Source of the DNA: Parahoeflea olei
Lineage (GTDB): Bacteria; Pseudomonadota; Alphaproteobacteria; Rhizobiales; Rhizobiaceae
Direction: 5' to 3'
Assembly (NCBI RefSeq): GCF_001703635.1
Contig: NZ_LQZT01000048.1
Location: forward strand, 84,480-148,479
Length of the DNA stretch: 64,000 nt
Position numbers and translations under genes: made by a program. The notes below the pieces were generated by a model. That model was not told the origin of the DNA, did not search any database, and saw only the letters and a program-made list of their open reading frames with translations. This document shows positions 44,697-56,024 of the stretch, in pieces; the stretch's first letter is position 1; each line of letters begins with the position of its first letter.

Positions 44697-46055
44697 TCAC
44701 CGCATCCCGGCAGCGCGGCGTGCGGCCTTTTCGGACGTATCGAGCGCGCCCGCGGTGCGACGCCAGAAATCGGACATCAGCGCCGGATCGCGATTGGCCT
44801 CCAGGGCGCGCCACTGCGGGAACGACGCCTCGAACAGGCACGGCGACATGCGCTGGTCCTTGTAGGGATTGAGCGCGCCGCCGGCAGCAAGCACGATCTC
44901 GTCGAGCGCGTCGAGCATCTTGAGCGTCTGCGCGCCGGAATTGGCGAAATCGAGCGTCAGCGTGAAGCCGGGCCGCGGAAACGACATCAGGCCTGGCGAG
45001 CGCACGGTACCAAACCGCTTGAGCACGGTCAGGAACGAGGCCGCCCCGTGGGACTGGGCACATTCCAGCAGCGCGATCGTGGTCTCCCGGGCACGGTCGG
45101 CCGGATAGACGCTCTGGTGCTGGTAGAGGCCGCGCGGTCCGTACAGCCGGTTCCAGCCGGTCACCGCGTCGAGCGGGTGGAAATAGGAGGCCCAGGAGAC
45201 GATGCCCGTCGCCTCCCGCTTCGGCGCGCGCAGGTAATAGGCGGCGTTGAAGGCGGAGAGCGTGAGCCGGTTCAGGAGATTGACCGGCGGCGCGAACGGC
45301 ACCGCAAGCTTCGGCGGCGATGGCGCCCGCGCCGGGCCGCCGTCCTCGGCATGGTCGCCGGCGAGCATCACGCCGCGCCCGAGGCGCGCGCCACGGGCCA
45401 ACTGGTCGATCCAGGCGACCGAATATTCATGGGCGGCGTCGATCGCGTCGATGCGATCGAAATAGCCATCGATGGAGCCGAAGCGGAACACGGTCTGGCG
45501 CACATTGGCGGAGGGCACCCGCATCAGCCGGATGGTGGCCGATTCGATCACGCCAGTAAGCCCCATGCCGCCGATGGTGGCCTCAAACAGCGCATGGTTC
45601 GCATCGGATGAGCAGAGCCTGGCCTGCCCGTCGCTGGTCATGAGCAGAAAGGAGATCACGGAGCAACCGAAGGTGCCGCGGCGGTGGTGGTTCTTGCCGT
45701 GAACGTCGTTGGCGATGGCCCCACCAAGGGTGACCTGCGCCGTTCCAGGCGTGACCTCCAGGAAATAGCCATGCGGCATCACCAGCGCCAGGATCTCGGA
45801 GAGGAGCACGCCGGCATCGGCGGTCAGAACCCCGGTTTCGGGATCGAAGCTGCGGATGGCGGCGCCAGGCCGCAACGGGATCAGACGGCCGCCATCATTG
45901 TGGCAACTGTCGCCATAGGAGCGTCCGTTGCCGAAGGGCAGGAGCCCGCCGGGGGCCGCCCCCTTCAGGGCCTCGAGCGACGCCGCCTGGCGCGGGTGGC
46001 GGACCACCCGGCCCCAGCTTTCATATCGACCCGCACCCGCCATCACATTTGCCAT
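44697..46055 (-). CDS. FAD-dependent oxidase, DprE1-like (polyprenylphosphoryl-ribose 2-epimerase subunit)
   Basis: A 452-residue FAD-binding (PCMH) flavoprotein. Motifs: FGNGRSYGDSCHNDGG for FAD, GGAIANDVHGKNHHRRGTFG with His119 at the DprE1 His132 position, and a C-terminal NPYKDQRMSP with the catalytic Lys. DprE1 oxidises decaprenylphosphoryl-ribose at C2. The HAD-UbiA fusion encoded just upstream could supply that lipid-linked ribose. No DprE2-type reductase is in view. An alternative start, ATG 46043, would overlap the UbiA stop by TGATG; the two choices differ by four residues. Confidence 0.87.
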   Translation of the reverse strand: MANVMAGAGRYESWGRVVRHPRQAASLEALKGAAPGGLLPFGNGRSYGDSCHNDGGRLIPLRPGAAIRSFDPETGVLTADAGVLLSEILALVMPHGYFLEVTPGTAQVTLGGAIANDVHGKNHHRRGTFGCSVISFLLMTSDGQARLCSSDANHALFEATIGGMGLTGVIESATIRLMRVPSANVRQTVFRFGSIDGYFDRIDAIDAAHEYSVAWIDQLARGARLGRGVMLAGDHAEDGGPARAPSPPKLAVPFAPPVNLLNRLTLSAFNAAYYLRAPKREATGIVSWASYFHPLDAVTGWNRLYGPRGLYQHQSVYPADRARETTIALLECAQSHGAASFLTVLKRFGTVRSPGLMSFPRPGFTLTLDFANSGAQTLKMLDALDEIVLAAGGALNPYKDQRMSPCLFEASFPQWRALEANRDPALMSDFWRRTAGALDTSEKAARRAAGMR

Positions 46056-47482
46056 GCGGCCATGAGCACCAGCACAGCGCCGGCGACAGTGGTGATCTGG
46101 CTGCGCCAGTCGCGCATGATGAACACCACCGGATCATCATGCATCTGCGAGCGGCGGGCGAGGATCCAGATCCTCAAGAGCATGTAGAGGATCAACGGGC
46201 AGAGCGGCCACAGCAACGCCGGTTGCGCGTACATCGAGGCCACTTCCTTGCTGTCGACATAGAGCGCCAGAACCATCGCCGCCGAAAACGCGGAGGCCAC
46301 GCCGGCCTGGCCGATCATGTCCTTGTCGGAGCCGACATAAGAGCGGCCCTTGAGCCGGGTGCCGTCATCCTCGGCGAGTTCGTCGAGCTCAACATAGCGC
46401 TTGACGAGGGCCAGGCTGAGGAAAAAGAAGATCGAGAACGCCAGCAGCCAGAACGACAGGTCCACACCGGTTGCCGCAGCGCCTGCGACGATGCGCACCG
46501 TGTAAAGCGTGGCGAGCGTGAACACGTCCACCAGCAGCTTGCGCTTGAAAATGAAGGTGTAGAGCGTGGTGATCACCGCGTAGAACACCAGCACGATCCA
46601 GAAATCCGGCGGCAGCAGGCTCGACAGCCCGACCGAACCCATCAGCAGTGCCGCCGCCGTAGCGCAGGCCACCGGGATCGACACGGCGCCGCTTGCAAGC
46701 GGCCTCAACCGCTTGCGCGGATGCTGCCGGTCGTTGGCGAGATCCGAGATGTCGTTGACCACATAGACCGCGGAAGCCAGGAAGCTGAAGGCGAAGAAGG
46801 CTGCGACCGCCGCCAGCACCAGGCCCATATCGGCATATTCGTGGTTGAGAACCAGCGGCACCGCGATCAGCACGTTCTTGAGCCACTGGTGCACGCGGAT
46901 GGACTTGAGAATGGCCAGCGGCGAGACCCTGGCCACCGGCAGGACTTCGGCACCATGGCGCGCGCCCCAGCGCCGGGCCGCGGAATCGGGCGCGACGATG
47001 ATGGCACGCCGGGCCGCATCGAACACCTTGAGGTCGTCGCGGCTGTTGCCGGCATAATCGAAGCCGCCGTCGCCGCAGAGCGCCACCAGCCGGTCGCGCT
47101 TGCGCCCGGAAGTCAGGTTTTCGCTTTCGGAGGAATGCAGCACGCGGTCGAACAGGCCGAGATGGGAGGCGATGGCCTGGGCGGTCGATTCGGCTGCGCC
47201 GGTCACGAGCCAGACCGGCTGGCCCTGTTCGCGCGCGATCCGGATGCGTTCGATCACCTCGGCGCGGTAGGGCCAGTCTCCTCCAGCGCTCTGATAGCGC
47301 GCGGCGACTTCGCGCTTGAGCACCGCCTTGCCGGCGATCGCCCAGCCAATCGCCGCAAAGATCAGCCAGGGCCGCCGGATCAGGATCGACGCCAGCCCTT
47401 CCCACAGCGTGTCGGTGGCAATCAGCGTCCCGTCCAGATCGATACAAAGCGGCACATGCCGGTTGTCGCTCACAGCGTCCAT
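46043..47482 (-). CDS. fusion: HAD phosphatase + UbiA-family prenyltransferase
   Basis: A 479-residue protein. Residues about 1-180 are a HAD-family phosphatase (DLDGT at 15-19, LVTGAAEST, CGDGGFDYAGNSRDD). Residues about 185-479 are a membrane UbiA prenyltransferase with the metal motif NDISDLAND (243-251) and a second motif KRYVELDELAED. About eight membrane segments follow. In this class (decaprenyl-phosphate phosphoribosyltransferase plus phosphatase, and rhizobial NoeC-like proteins) the protein makes a polyprenylphosphoryl-ribose from PRPP. Start ATG 47482. Confidence 0.88.
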   Translation of the reverse strand: MDAVSDNRHVPLCIDLDGTLIATDTLWEGLASILIRRPWLIFAAIGWAIAGKAVLKREVAARYQSAGGDWPYRAEVIERIRIAREQGQPVWLVTGAAESTAQAIASHLGLFDRVLHSSESENLTSGRKRDRLVALCGDGGFDYAGNSRDDLKVFDAARRAIIVAPDSAARRWGARHGAEVLPVARVSPLAILKSIRVHQWLKNVLIAVPLVLNHEYADMGLVLAAVAAFFAFSFLASAVYVVNDISDLANDRQHPRKRLRPLASGAVSIPVACATAAALLMGSVGLSSLLPPDFWIVLVFYAVITTLYTFIFKRKLLVDVFTLATLYTVRIVAGAAATGVDLSFWLLAFSIFFFLSLALVKRYVELDELAEDDGTRLKGRSYVGSDKDMIGQAGVASAFSAAMVLALYVDSKEVASMYAQPALLWPLCPLILYMLLRIWILARRSQMHDDPVVFIMRDWRSQITTVAGAVLVLMAAWQM

Positions 47483-47650
47483 GATTGTGTCCCTGCCTCT
47501 GTCTGCACCGACATGTGGCGGAAAACACTTCACTTCCGGTAAAATCTTGCCTGAGCGGAGAGAAAACGGCACTCAATGGCACCGGTTTTACCCGATGTGG
47601 TTAGCAAAACCTTGCGCATTGCGGCGATGGGTTTTCAAAGAGAAAAAAGT

Positions 47651-47726
47651 TGGTGGAGCCAAGCGGGATCGAACCGCTGACCTCCTGCATGCCATGCAGG
47701 CGCTCTCCCAGCTGAGCTATGGCCCC
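47651..47726 (-). tRNA. tRNA-Ala(GGC)
   Basis: A 76-nt cloverleaf reading GGGGCCA at its 5' end and TGGCTCCACCA at its 3' end on the minus strand. The D-arm (AGCTCAGCTGGGAGAGC), anticodon arm CCTGCATGGCATGCAGG with anticodon GGC and T-arm GGTTCGATCC are all intact. CCA is encoded. Confidence 0.97.
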
Positions 47727-47894
47727 GGGACGCGAAAGAAAGATGCGAGCGCATCACCTTCCGCGAGGCGCCGGACCCGAATTCTGTCCGGCAGGTGCGG
47801 CTTCATACTTCTGCAGCCGCACAAGATCAAGATGAAAATTCAATCCTTTTGCAGTTTTGCAAAGCGGGCGGTTTTTCCCCGCCCATGAATTTTC

Positions 47895-48299
47895 CTACTG
47901 GTCGTCGTCGTCGTCATTGACGCCGATGATGTCGCTCACATCGTCGTCATCGTCATCGTCGTCATCAGCCAGGAACGTGTCATCGTCGTCGTCGTCGATT
48001 TCCACGTCGTCGTCATCGATATCGGGAAGATCGTCGGACTTGCCGGTGCTGGAGGCATCGTCATCCGCCTCTTCCAGCGAGACCATTTCCACGTCAGCGG
48101 ATTCGCCATCGACTTCCGCGACTTCTTCCTCTTCCTCTTTCACCTTCTCGATCACGGCAACCTTGGCCGTCTCCTCGAAATAGGAAATCGGATATTCCTT
48201 GCCCGTGTAGGGCGATACGATGGGATCTTTGTTCAGATCGTAGAATTTGCGCCCGGTTTCGGGGCAAACGCGTTTTGTTCCAAGTTCCGGTTTTGCCAC
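47895..48299 (-). CDS. FYDLN acid-domain protein (TIGR02300 family)
   Basis: A 134-residue acidic protein with a GTG start (read as MAKPELGTKRVCPETG). The N-terminus carries the family's conserved cluster KRVCPETGRKFYDLNKDPIVSPYTGKEYP in which Cys and FYDLN are invariant. The C-terminal half is a poly-Asp tail (runs of up to nine Asp). It is next to aroA in rhizobia; its biochemical role is unknown and it may bind metal. The start at 48299 gives the standard N-terminus; the longer frame to 49790 is the shadow of aroA. Confidence 0.9.
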   Translation of the reverse strand: MAKPELGTKRVCPETGRKFYDLNKDPIVSPYTGKEYPISYFEETAKVAVIEKVKEEEEEVAEVDGESADVEMVSLEEADDDASSTGKSDDLPDIDDDDVEIDDDDDDTFLADDDDDDDDDVSDIIGVNDDDDDQ

Positions 48300-48332
48300 T
48301 GTCGAAGCCTCATGAACTGGCGGGAAGGTTGA

Positions 48333-50515
<2,183 letters not shown>

Positions 50516-50602
50516 GCGCGTACCGCCGCCCTGGCTGCCGGAAATGCCAGCGGCGGCAGGACGCAAGCCAGTCCCCTTAACCCCAGTCCAGGACCCAGGC
50601 CG

Positions 50603-51238
50603 ATGTATTTGCCCCCGCATTTCGCAGAAACCGACGAAACCGTCCTGCGCGCCCTGATCAGGGCGCATCCGCTCGGCCTTCTGGTGTCCTCGTCGGACAC
50701 GGAGCTGCTGGCAAACCCGGTGCCGTTCCTGCTCAGCGAGCGGGACGGCGCAACCCTGTTGCGCGCGCATCTGTCGAAAGCCAATCCGCAATGGCGCCAC
50801 ATCAAGGACGGCGCCCGGGTGCTGGTGGCATTCCAGGGCGGCGACACCTATGTGACGCCCTCCTGGTATGCCGGCAAGGCCGAGCACGGCAAGGTGGTAC
50901 CGACCTGGAACTATGCGATGGTGCAGGCGCGGGGCGAGGCGCGCGTGCATGAAGGCGCCGACTGGCTGCACCCGCAGGTGAGCGAACTCACCGACACGCA
51001 CGAGGCCGCGCGGCCGGCGCCCTGGGCCGTGAGCGACGCGCCGGAGACCTTCGTGGCAGCCCAGCTGCGCGGGATCGTCGGCATCGAGATCGAGGTCAGT
51101 GAGTTGACCGGCAAATGGAAAGTCAGCCAGAACCGGCAGGAAGCCGACCGCCGCGGGGTCGAGGGCGGCCTGCGCCACGAAGGGCAGGAGGCGATGGCCG
51201 ACATGGTCGCGCGTCATGGCGGGCTTGCAGATACATGA
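50603..51238 (+). CDS. FMN-binding negative transcriptional regulator (PaiB family)
   Basis: A 211-residue PaiB-family protein: MYLPPHFAETDE opening, LVSSSDTELLANPVPFLL, YVTPSWYAGKAEHGKVVPTWNYAMVQARG, and LTGKWKVSQNR near the C-terminus, all family landmarks. PaiB of Bacillus affects sporulation and protease genes and the family binds FMN-like cofactors. It sits between the HCCA-isomerase-like gene and cmk, where rhizobia usually have nothing, so its link to the core block is not obvious. Confidence 0.88.
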   Translation: MYLPPHFAETDETVLRALIRAHPLGLLVSSSDTELLANPVPFLLSERDGATLLRAHLSKANPQWRHIKDGARVLVAFQGGDTYVTPSWYAGKAEHGKVVPTWNYAMVQARGEARVHEGADWLHPQVSELTDTHEAARPAPWAVSDAPETFVAAQLRGIVGIEIEVSELTGKWKVSQNRQEADRRGVEGGLRHEGQEAMADMVARHGGLADT

Positions 51239-51248
51239 GGCATAGGAA

Positions 51249-51893
51249 ATGAACACGCAGACACATTTCGTCATCGCGGTCGACGGGCCGGCGGCTGCGG
51301 GCAAGGGCACGCTCTCGCGCAAGCTCGCGCATCACTACGGGCTCGGCCACCTCGACACGGGGCTGACCTATCGCGCCACTGCCAAGGCGCTTGTCGACCG
51401 GGGCCTGCCCTTCGATGACGAGGCTGTCGCCGCTGCGGTCGCCGCCGAACTCGACCTTGGCCATCTCGACCGGTCGGTGCTTTCGGCCCACGAGATCGGC
51501 GAGGCCGCGTCCAGGATCGCGGTGATGCCGGGCGTGCGCAGGGCGCTGGTGGAGGCGCAGCGGCGCTTCGCGCTCACCCCGCCGGGCGCCGTGCTCGACG
51601 GCCGCGACATCGGCACCGTCGTCTGCCCCGACGCGCCCGTCAAACTCTACGTGACCGCGAGCCCCGAGAGCCGGGCACGCCGGCGCTATGACGAAATCAT
51701 CGCCGGCGGCGGCACGGCCGACCTGGGGGCGATCCTCGCAGACATCGAAAAACGCGACCAACGCGACAGTTCGCGTGCCGATTCGCCACTCAGACCGGCA
51801 GCGGATGCGCACTTGCTAGATACAACCGAAATGGGTATAGAGGCCGCGTTCGAAGCCGCGCGCGTTCTCGTGGATGCTGCGCTCGAACGCTGA
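51249..51893 (+). CDS. cmk: (d)CMP kinase
   Basis: A 214-residue cytidylate kinase. P-loop [15 protein letters not shown] near residues 13-27, the CMP-binding [23 protein letters not shown] with the conserved Arg-Asp, and the [18 protein letters not shown]. It phosphorylates CMP and dCMP to the diphosphates. It lies 135 bp before rpsA, the usual cmk-rpsA linkage in bacteria. Confidence 0.95.
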   Translation: MNTQTHFVIAVDGPAAAGKGTLSRKLAHHYGLGHLDTGLTYRATAKALVDRGLPFDDEAVAAAVAAELDLGHLDRSVLSAHEIGEAASRIAVMPGVRRALVEAQRRFALTPPGAVLDGRDIGTVVCPDAPVKLYVTASPESRARRRYDEIIAGGGTADLGAILADIEKRDQRDSSRADSPLRPAADAHLLDTTEMGIEAAFEAARVLVDAALER

Positions 51894-52028
51894 ACCAAGC
51901 CAGCGAGCCTGTCCCGCGCCATCTTGTCCCGCCCCGATCCGAGGCCAGGGACAGACAGGCATCGCCGGTACGATCAACACCAGCCAGGCGCACCCGGCCG
52001 CGGGACCAAGCGGCCTCCAGGAGAATTC

Positions 52029-53735
52029 ATGTCACAAACCCAAACCATGACAGAGGATTTCGCATCCCTGTTCGCCGAGTCCATTGCCACGCAGGACCTC
52101 GCCGAAGGCTATGTCGCCAAGGGCATCGTCATCGCCATCGAGAAGGACGTCGCCATCATCGACGTCGGGCTCAAGGTCGAAGGCCGCGTTCCGCTGAAGG
52201 AATTTGGCGCGAAGGCCAAGGACGGCACGCTCAAGGTCGGCGATGAAGTCGAAGTCTATGTCGAGCGGATCGAGAACGCACTCGGCGAAGCCATGCTGTC
52301 GCGCGAGAAGGCTCGCCGCGAGGAAAGCTGGGTCCGCCTCGAAGAGAAGTTCAACGCGCAGGAACGCGTCGAAGGCGTCATCTTCAATCAGGTCAAGGGT
52401 GGCTTCACCGTCGATCTCGACGGCGCCGTGGCCTTCCTGCCGCGCAGCCAGGTCGATATCCGCCCGATCCGCGACGTCTCCCCGCTGATGCACATCCCGC
52501 AGCCCTTCGAAATCCTCAAGATGGACAAGCGCCGCGGCAACATCGTGGTTTCGCGCCGCACCGTGCTGGAAGAAAGCCGCGCCGAACAGCGCTCGGAAAT
52601 CGTCCAGAACCTGGAAGAAGGCCAGACCGTCGAAGGCATGGTCAAGAACATCACCGACTACGGTGCGTTCGTTGACTTGGGCGGCATCGACGGCCTGCTG
52701 CACGTCACCGACATGGCTTGGCGCCGCGTCAACCATCCGTCGGAAATCCTGTCGATCGGCCAGACCGTCAAGGTCCAGATCATCCGCATCAACCAGGAAA
52801 CCCACCGCATTTCGCTCGGCATGAAGCAGCTCGAAAGCGATCCGTGGGATGGCATCGGCGTGAAGTATCCGGCCGGCAAGCGCATAACCGGCACCGTGAC
52901 CAACATCACCGACTACGGCGCGTTCGTCGAACTGGAGCCGGGCATCGAAGGCCTGATCCACGTCTCGGAAATGTCCTGGACCAAGAAGAACGTGCATCCC
53001 GGCAAGATCCTGTCGACCTCGCAGGAAGTCGACGTGGTCGTGCTCGAAGTCGACCCCAACAAGCGCCGCATTTCGCTCGGCCTCAAGCAGACGCTCGAGA
53101 ATCCGTGGGAAGTGTTCGCCCAGAGCCATCCCGCCGGCACCGAAGTCGAAGGCGAAGTCAAGAACAAGACCGAATTCGGCCTGTTCATCGGCCTCGAAGG
53201 CGATGTCGACGGCATGGTTCACCTCTCCGACCTCGACTGGAACCGGCCGGGCGAGCAGGTCATCGAGGAGTTCAACAAGGGCGACGTCGTCAAGGCTGTC
53301 GTGCTGGACGTCGATGTCGACAAGGAACGCATCTCGCTCGGCATCAAGCAGCTTGGCAAGGACTCGATCGGCGAAGCCGCCGCTTCGGGCGAACTGCGCA
53401 AGAACGCCGTCGTCACCGTCAAGGTGACCGCAGTGACCGATGGCGGCCTGGAAGTGGCGCTGGTCGATCACGAAGACTTGTCGTCGTTCATCCGCCGCTC
53501 GGACCTGTCGCGTGACCGCGACGAGCAGCGCCCCGAGCGCTTCTCGGTCGGCCAGGTGCTCGACGCCCGCGTGACCAACTTCTCCAAGAAGGACCGCAAG
53601 GTCGGCCTGTCGATCAAGGCCCTGGAAATCGCGGAAGAAAAGGAAGCCGTGGCACAGTTCGGCTCGTCCGACTCGGGCGCCTCGCTCGGCGACATCCTCG
53701 GCGCAGCTCTCAAGAAGCAGAGCGGCGACGAATAA
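52029..53735 (+). CDS. rpsA: 30S ribosomal protein S1
   Basis: A 568-residue S1 with six S1/OB repeats: the ISLGMKQLE-, ISLGLKQTL- and ISLGIKQLG-type repeat ends are easy to see, each preceded by VTNITDYGAFVEL-type strands. The N-terminus ASLFAESIATQDLAEGYVAKG, and the length, match rhizobial S1. ATG 52029 follows an AGGAG ribosome site. S1 helps mRNA bind to the 30S subunit. A strong terminator follows at 53766. Confidence 0.97.
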   Translation: MSQTQTMTEDFASLFAESIATQDLAEGYVAKGIVIAIEKDVAIIDVGLKVEGRVPLKEFGAKAKDGTLKVGDEVEVYVERIENALGEAMLSREKARREESWVRLEEKFNAQERVEGVIFNQVKGGFTVDLDGAVAFLPRSQVDIRPIRDVSPLMHIPQPFEILKMDKRRGNIVVSRRTVLEESRAEQRSEIVQNLEEGQTVEGMVKNITDYGAFVDLGGIDGLLHVTDMAWRRVNHPSEILSIGQTVKVQIIRINQETHRISLGMKQLESDPWDGIGVKYPAGKRITGTVTNITDYGAFVELEPGIEGLIHVSEMSWTKKNVHPGKILSTSQEVDVVVLEVDPNKRRISLGLKQTLENPWEVFAQSHPAGTEVEGEVKNKTEFGLFIGLEGDVDGMVHLSDLDWNRPGEQVIEEFNKGDVVKAVVLDVDVDKERISLGIKQLGKDSIGEAAASGELRKNAVVTVKVTAVTDGGLEVALVDHEDLSSFIRRSDLSRDRDEQRPERFSVGQVLDARVTNFSKKDRKVGLSIKALEIAEEKEAVAQFGSSDSGASLGDILGAALKKQSGDE

Positions 53736-53765
53736 GTCGCGCTTCCTTCGAAGCCAGACAATCAG

Positions 53766-53794
53766 ACCCGCCGGAGCGATCCGGCGGGTTTTTT
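53766..53794 (+). terminator. Rho-independent terminator of rpsA
   Basis: A 9-bp stem ACCCGCCGG / CCGGCGGGT with loop AGCGAT followed by a T-run (to 53794), 31 bp after the rpsA stop. It also marks the end of the convergent SDR gene at 53797. Confidence 0.93.
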
Positions 53795-53796
53795 CG

Positions 53797-54765
53797 TCAA
53801 TAGCCGCCGATCACCGGCAGGATCTCACCGGTGATGTAGCTCGAAGTCTGCGGCGAGGCGAGGAAGACGAAGGCAGGCGCGATTTCCTCGGGCTGCGCCG
53901 GACGCTTCATCGGCGCCTGCTTGCCAAAATTCCGGACCTGCTCATTTGGCCTGTCGGACGGATTGAGCGGCGTCCAGACCGGACCGGGCGCCACGCAATT
54001 GACGCGGATGCCCTTGGGCATCAGGTTCGATGACAGCGCGCGCGTGAAGGCGTGGATGCCACCCTTGGTCATGGAATAGTCGACCAGTTCGCCCGAGCCG
54101 TCGATGCCGGTGGTCGAGCCGGTGTTGATGATCGCAGAGCCGGTGCCGAGATGCGGCACCGCTGCCTTGGCCATGTTGAAATAGCCGTAGAGATTGGTCT
54201 TCAGCGTCTCGTCGAAATGCTCATGCGTCAGGTCGTCGAAATCGAAGGCGTGGTACTGGAAGGCGGCATTGTTGACGAGGATGTCGAGCTTGCCGAAGGC
54301 CTCGACGGTGCTTGCGACCGCGGCCTCGCACTGGGCGCGGTCGCGGACGTCGCCGGACAGCAGGATGCAGCGGCGGCCCTCCTTCTCGACCATCGCCCGT
54401 GTCGCCTCCGCGTCCTCGCGTTCGTCCAGATACAGGATCGCGACATCGGCGCCTTCGCGGGCGAACAGCACCGCCACCGACCGGCCGATACCCGAATCGC
54501 CGCCGGTGACGATCGCCGACAAGCCTTCGAGCTTCCCCGACCCGCGGTAGAACGGCGCATCGTACAGGGGGGCGGGGTCGAGCGCATGCTCGGCGCCGGG
54601 CTTGCTCTGGTGGCCTTGGGGGAACGGCGGCACAGGATAGGTCCGTGCACCAGCCTGCATGGGGCCCGGTTCCGGCGCTTCCGATCGCGCATCCACCGCG
54701 TCGACCTGGTCCTGGATGGCGCGCTGTGCCTCGACGGCATCTTCAACGGATCTGTTCTCGGTCAT
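53797..54765 (-). CDS. SDR family oxidoreductase (general-stress type)
   Basis: A 322-residue short-chain dehydrogenase of the YghA/YdaD-like group. After a hydrophilic N-terminal part (residues 1-75) comes the cofactor motif VTGGDSGIGRSVAVLFAREGA. The active site is Ser in NTGSTTGIDGSG and YSMTK. The C-terminal segment ASPQTSSYITGEILPVIGGY is typical. Members are stress-induced aldehyde or sugar reductases. Start ATG 54765; the longer frame lies in non-conserved sequence. Confidence 0.88.
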   Translation of the reverse strand: MTENRSVEDAVEAQRAIQDQVDAVDARSEAPEPGPMQAGARTYPVPPFPQGHQSKPGAEHALDPAPLYDAPFYRGSGKLEGLSAIVTGGDSGIGRSVAVLFAREGADVAILYLDEREDAEATRAMVEKEGRRCILLSGDVRDRAQCEAAVASTVEAFGKLDILVNNAAFQYHAFDFDDLTHEHFDETLKTNLYGYFNMAKAAVPHLGTGSAIINTGSTTGIDGSGELVDYSMTKGGIHAFTRALSSNLMPKGIRVNCVAPGPVWTPLNPSDRPNEQVRNFGKQAPMKRPAQPEEIAPAFVFLASPQTSSYITGEILPVIGGY

Positions 54766-54947
54766 GGCTGTCTCCGTGGGTTTGTCGTGAAAGGGGATTT
54801 CCAGGACAACAGGACAGCCGGGACTTTGGTTCCGATCAAGAACGGCCAGACCGGGACACGCGCCAGGCCGGTGGAAGGCCACCCGCCGCAGCGGCCCGGC
54901 GGGTGGCTTGCGCGGGACGCGCGCTCTCTCGCGTCCTGCAACCTTGA

Positions 54948-55370
54948 TTACTTGGCGGTGATGACCGTCATGACCAGCTTGTCGTCGACCCGGACAGGTC
55001 CGTCTTCCTTGGCGCCGAGCGTGTATTCGAAAACACCGGTCTGGCTGCCGCCTTCCTCGCCATGCAGCATCAACATGAGCATCTCGCCGCTCTTGACCGG
55101 TTCCGTCAGGATCGCGGTGACATCGCTGTTCGCGCCCGCCTTGAGCGGCGCATAGCCGACCACCGGGCCGGGCTTCATGTCGGCATCGGTGCGATGCACC
55201 ACCATCCAGCCGTTGGCGCCGGCGGTGATGCTGGAGGCGGTAACGGTGCCGCCCGAGACGTCCTGGTCGTCCCCCATGACAGCCAGCTTGCCGTCACTCA
55301 TGGCAAAGGCCTGGGAGGCGAACAGCACGGCGGCGAACAGGGTGGATGCGGTCGCAATTCTAGTTTTCAT
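54948..55370 (-). CDS. exported protein, DUF7282-like
   Basis: A 140-residue protein with a signal peptide (LFAAVLFASQAFA). The mature part is a small beta-sandwich-like domain: VTASSITAGANGWMVVHRTD, VGYAPLKAGAN, ILTEPVKSGEMLMLMLHGEEGG. This matches the DUF7282 pattern seen in rhizobial periplasmic proteins of unknown function. It lies alone between the SDR gene and a divergent small gene. No function can be assigned. Confidence 0.75.
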   Translation of the reverse strand: MKTRIATASTLFAAVLFASQAFAMSDGKLAVMGDDQDVSGGTVTASSITAGANGWMVVHRTDADMKPGPVVGYAPLKAGANSDVTAILTEPVKSGEMLMLMLHGEEGGSQTGVFEYTLGAKEDGPVRVDDKLVMTVITAK

Positions 55371-55573
55371 CTCGGAATGTTCCTCTCTTTTTCATGATGA
55401 CGCGGATGCGCCGGCATCATGGGAGACGGATGCCTGGCAAGGAGAGTTTCAGCGAGCGCCGGTTTTTTTCGCTCCGGCAACGGCTTTGCGACACGCAGGC
55501 ACTGCGCAAGGCGGCGCAGCTTGTCCGGCTTGCGCCATTGACGCAGCGCCCTGCCGGGGCCACATCCTGGAAC

Positions 55574-55906
55574 ATGGACATTTCGGACCGGCTGCGCCTG
55601 ACGCTGAGACAGGGAAACGACCCGATCGACGCCTTCGCCTACGAGGCGCGGCAGGAGGCGGCGTCTGCGCTCGGCCGGATCGGCAGGCAGCTGGAGGAAG
55701 CGCTCGCCGCGCTCAAGCGCCATGACGAGACGCCGAACTCCAATCGCGACCGCGAGGACCTGCTGCAGGACGCCGCCGACCGGGTGCAGGCGCTGATCAT
55801 CCAGCGCGAGGCTTTCGGGCTCTATGCCTCGCGCGACATCCAGAACTTCTACGGCGTACCCCGCGAGGTAATGCTGCGCATCGGCATCGTCAGGCTGAAG
55901 CGGTAA
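55574..55906 (+). CDS. small DUF6665-like protein
   Basis: A 110-residue protein starting MDISDRLRLTL. It is mainly helical, with AFAYEARQEAASALGRIGRQLEEALAALKRHDE, then ADRVQALIIQREAFGLYASRDIQNFYGVPREVMLRIG (in separate blocks). This is the pattern of DUF6665 proteins found in rhizobia; no function is known. The open frame extends 60 residues upstream, but that part reads as non-conserved sequence and lies close to the divergent exported-protein gene. Confidence 0.7.
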   Translation: MDISDRLRLTLRQGNDPIDAFAYEARQEAASALGRIGRQLEEALAALKRHDETPNSNRDREDLLQDAADRVQALIIQREAFGLYASRDIQNFYGVPREVMLRIGIVRLKR

Positions 55907-56024
55907 CCGCCTTTGACGAGCCGGGGCGCATCATACTGAGTCAGTCCGCTGATGCGCGATCCCCTGCGGACTCATGTCAAGGCAAACACTTTCGGACAGC
56001 CTGCCCCGCTTGCCGCGCGCCAGC

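Noticed and set aside
44697-46055. L-gulonolactone oxidase or other sugar-acid oxidase
   Set aside because: The DVHGKNHH motif and the C-terminal NPYKDQRM, plus the adjacent HAD-UbiA gene, fit a DprE1-like enzyme better.
47900-48030. Possible CRISPR or tandem-repeat array
   Set aside because: The repeats are codon repeats (Asp) inside a gene, with no spacer pattern. No CRISPR array is visible anywhere in the window.
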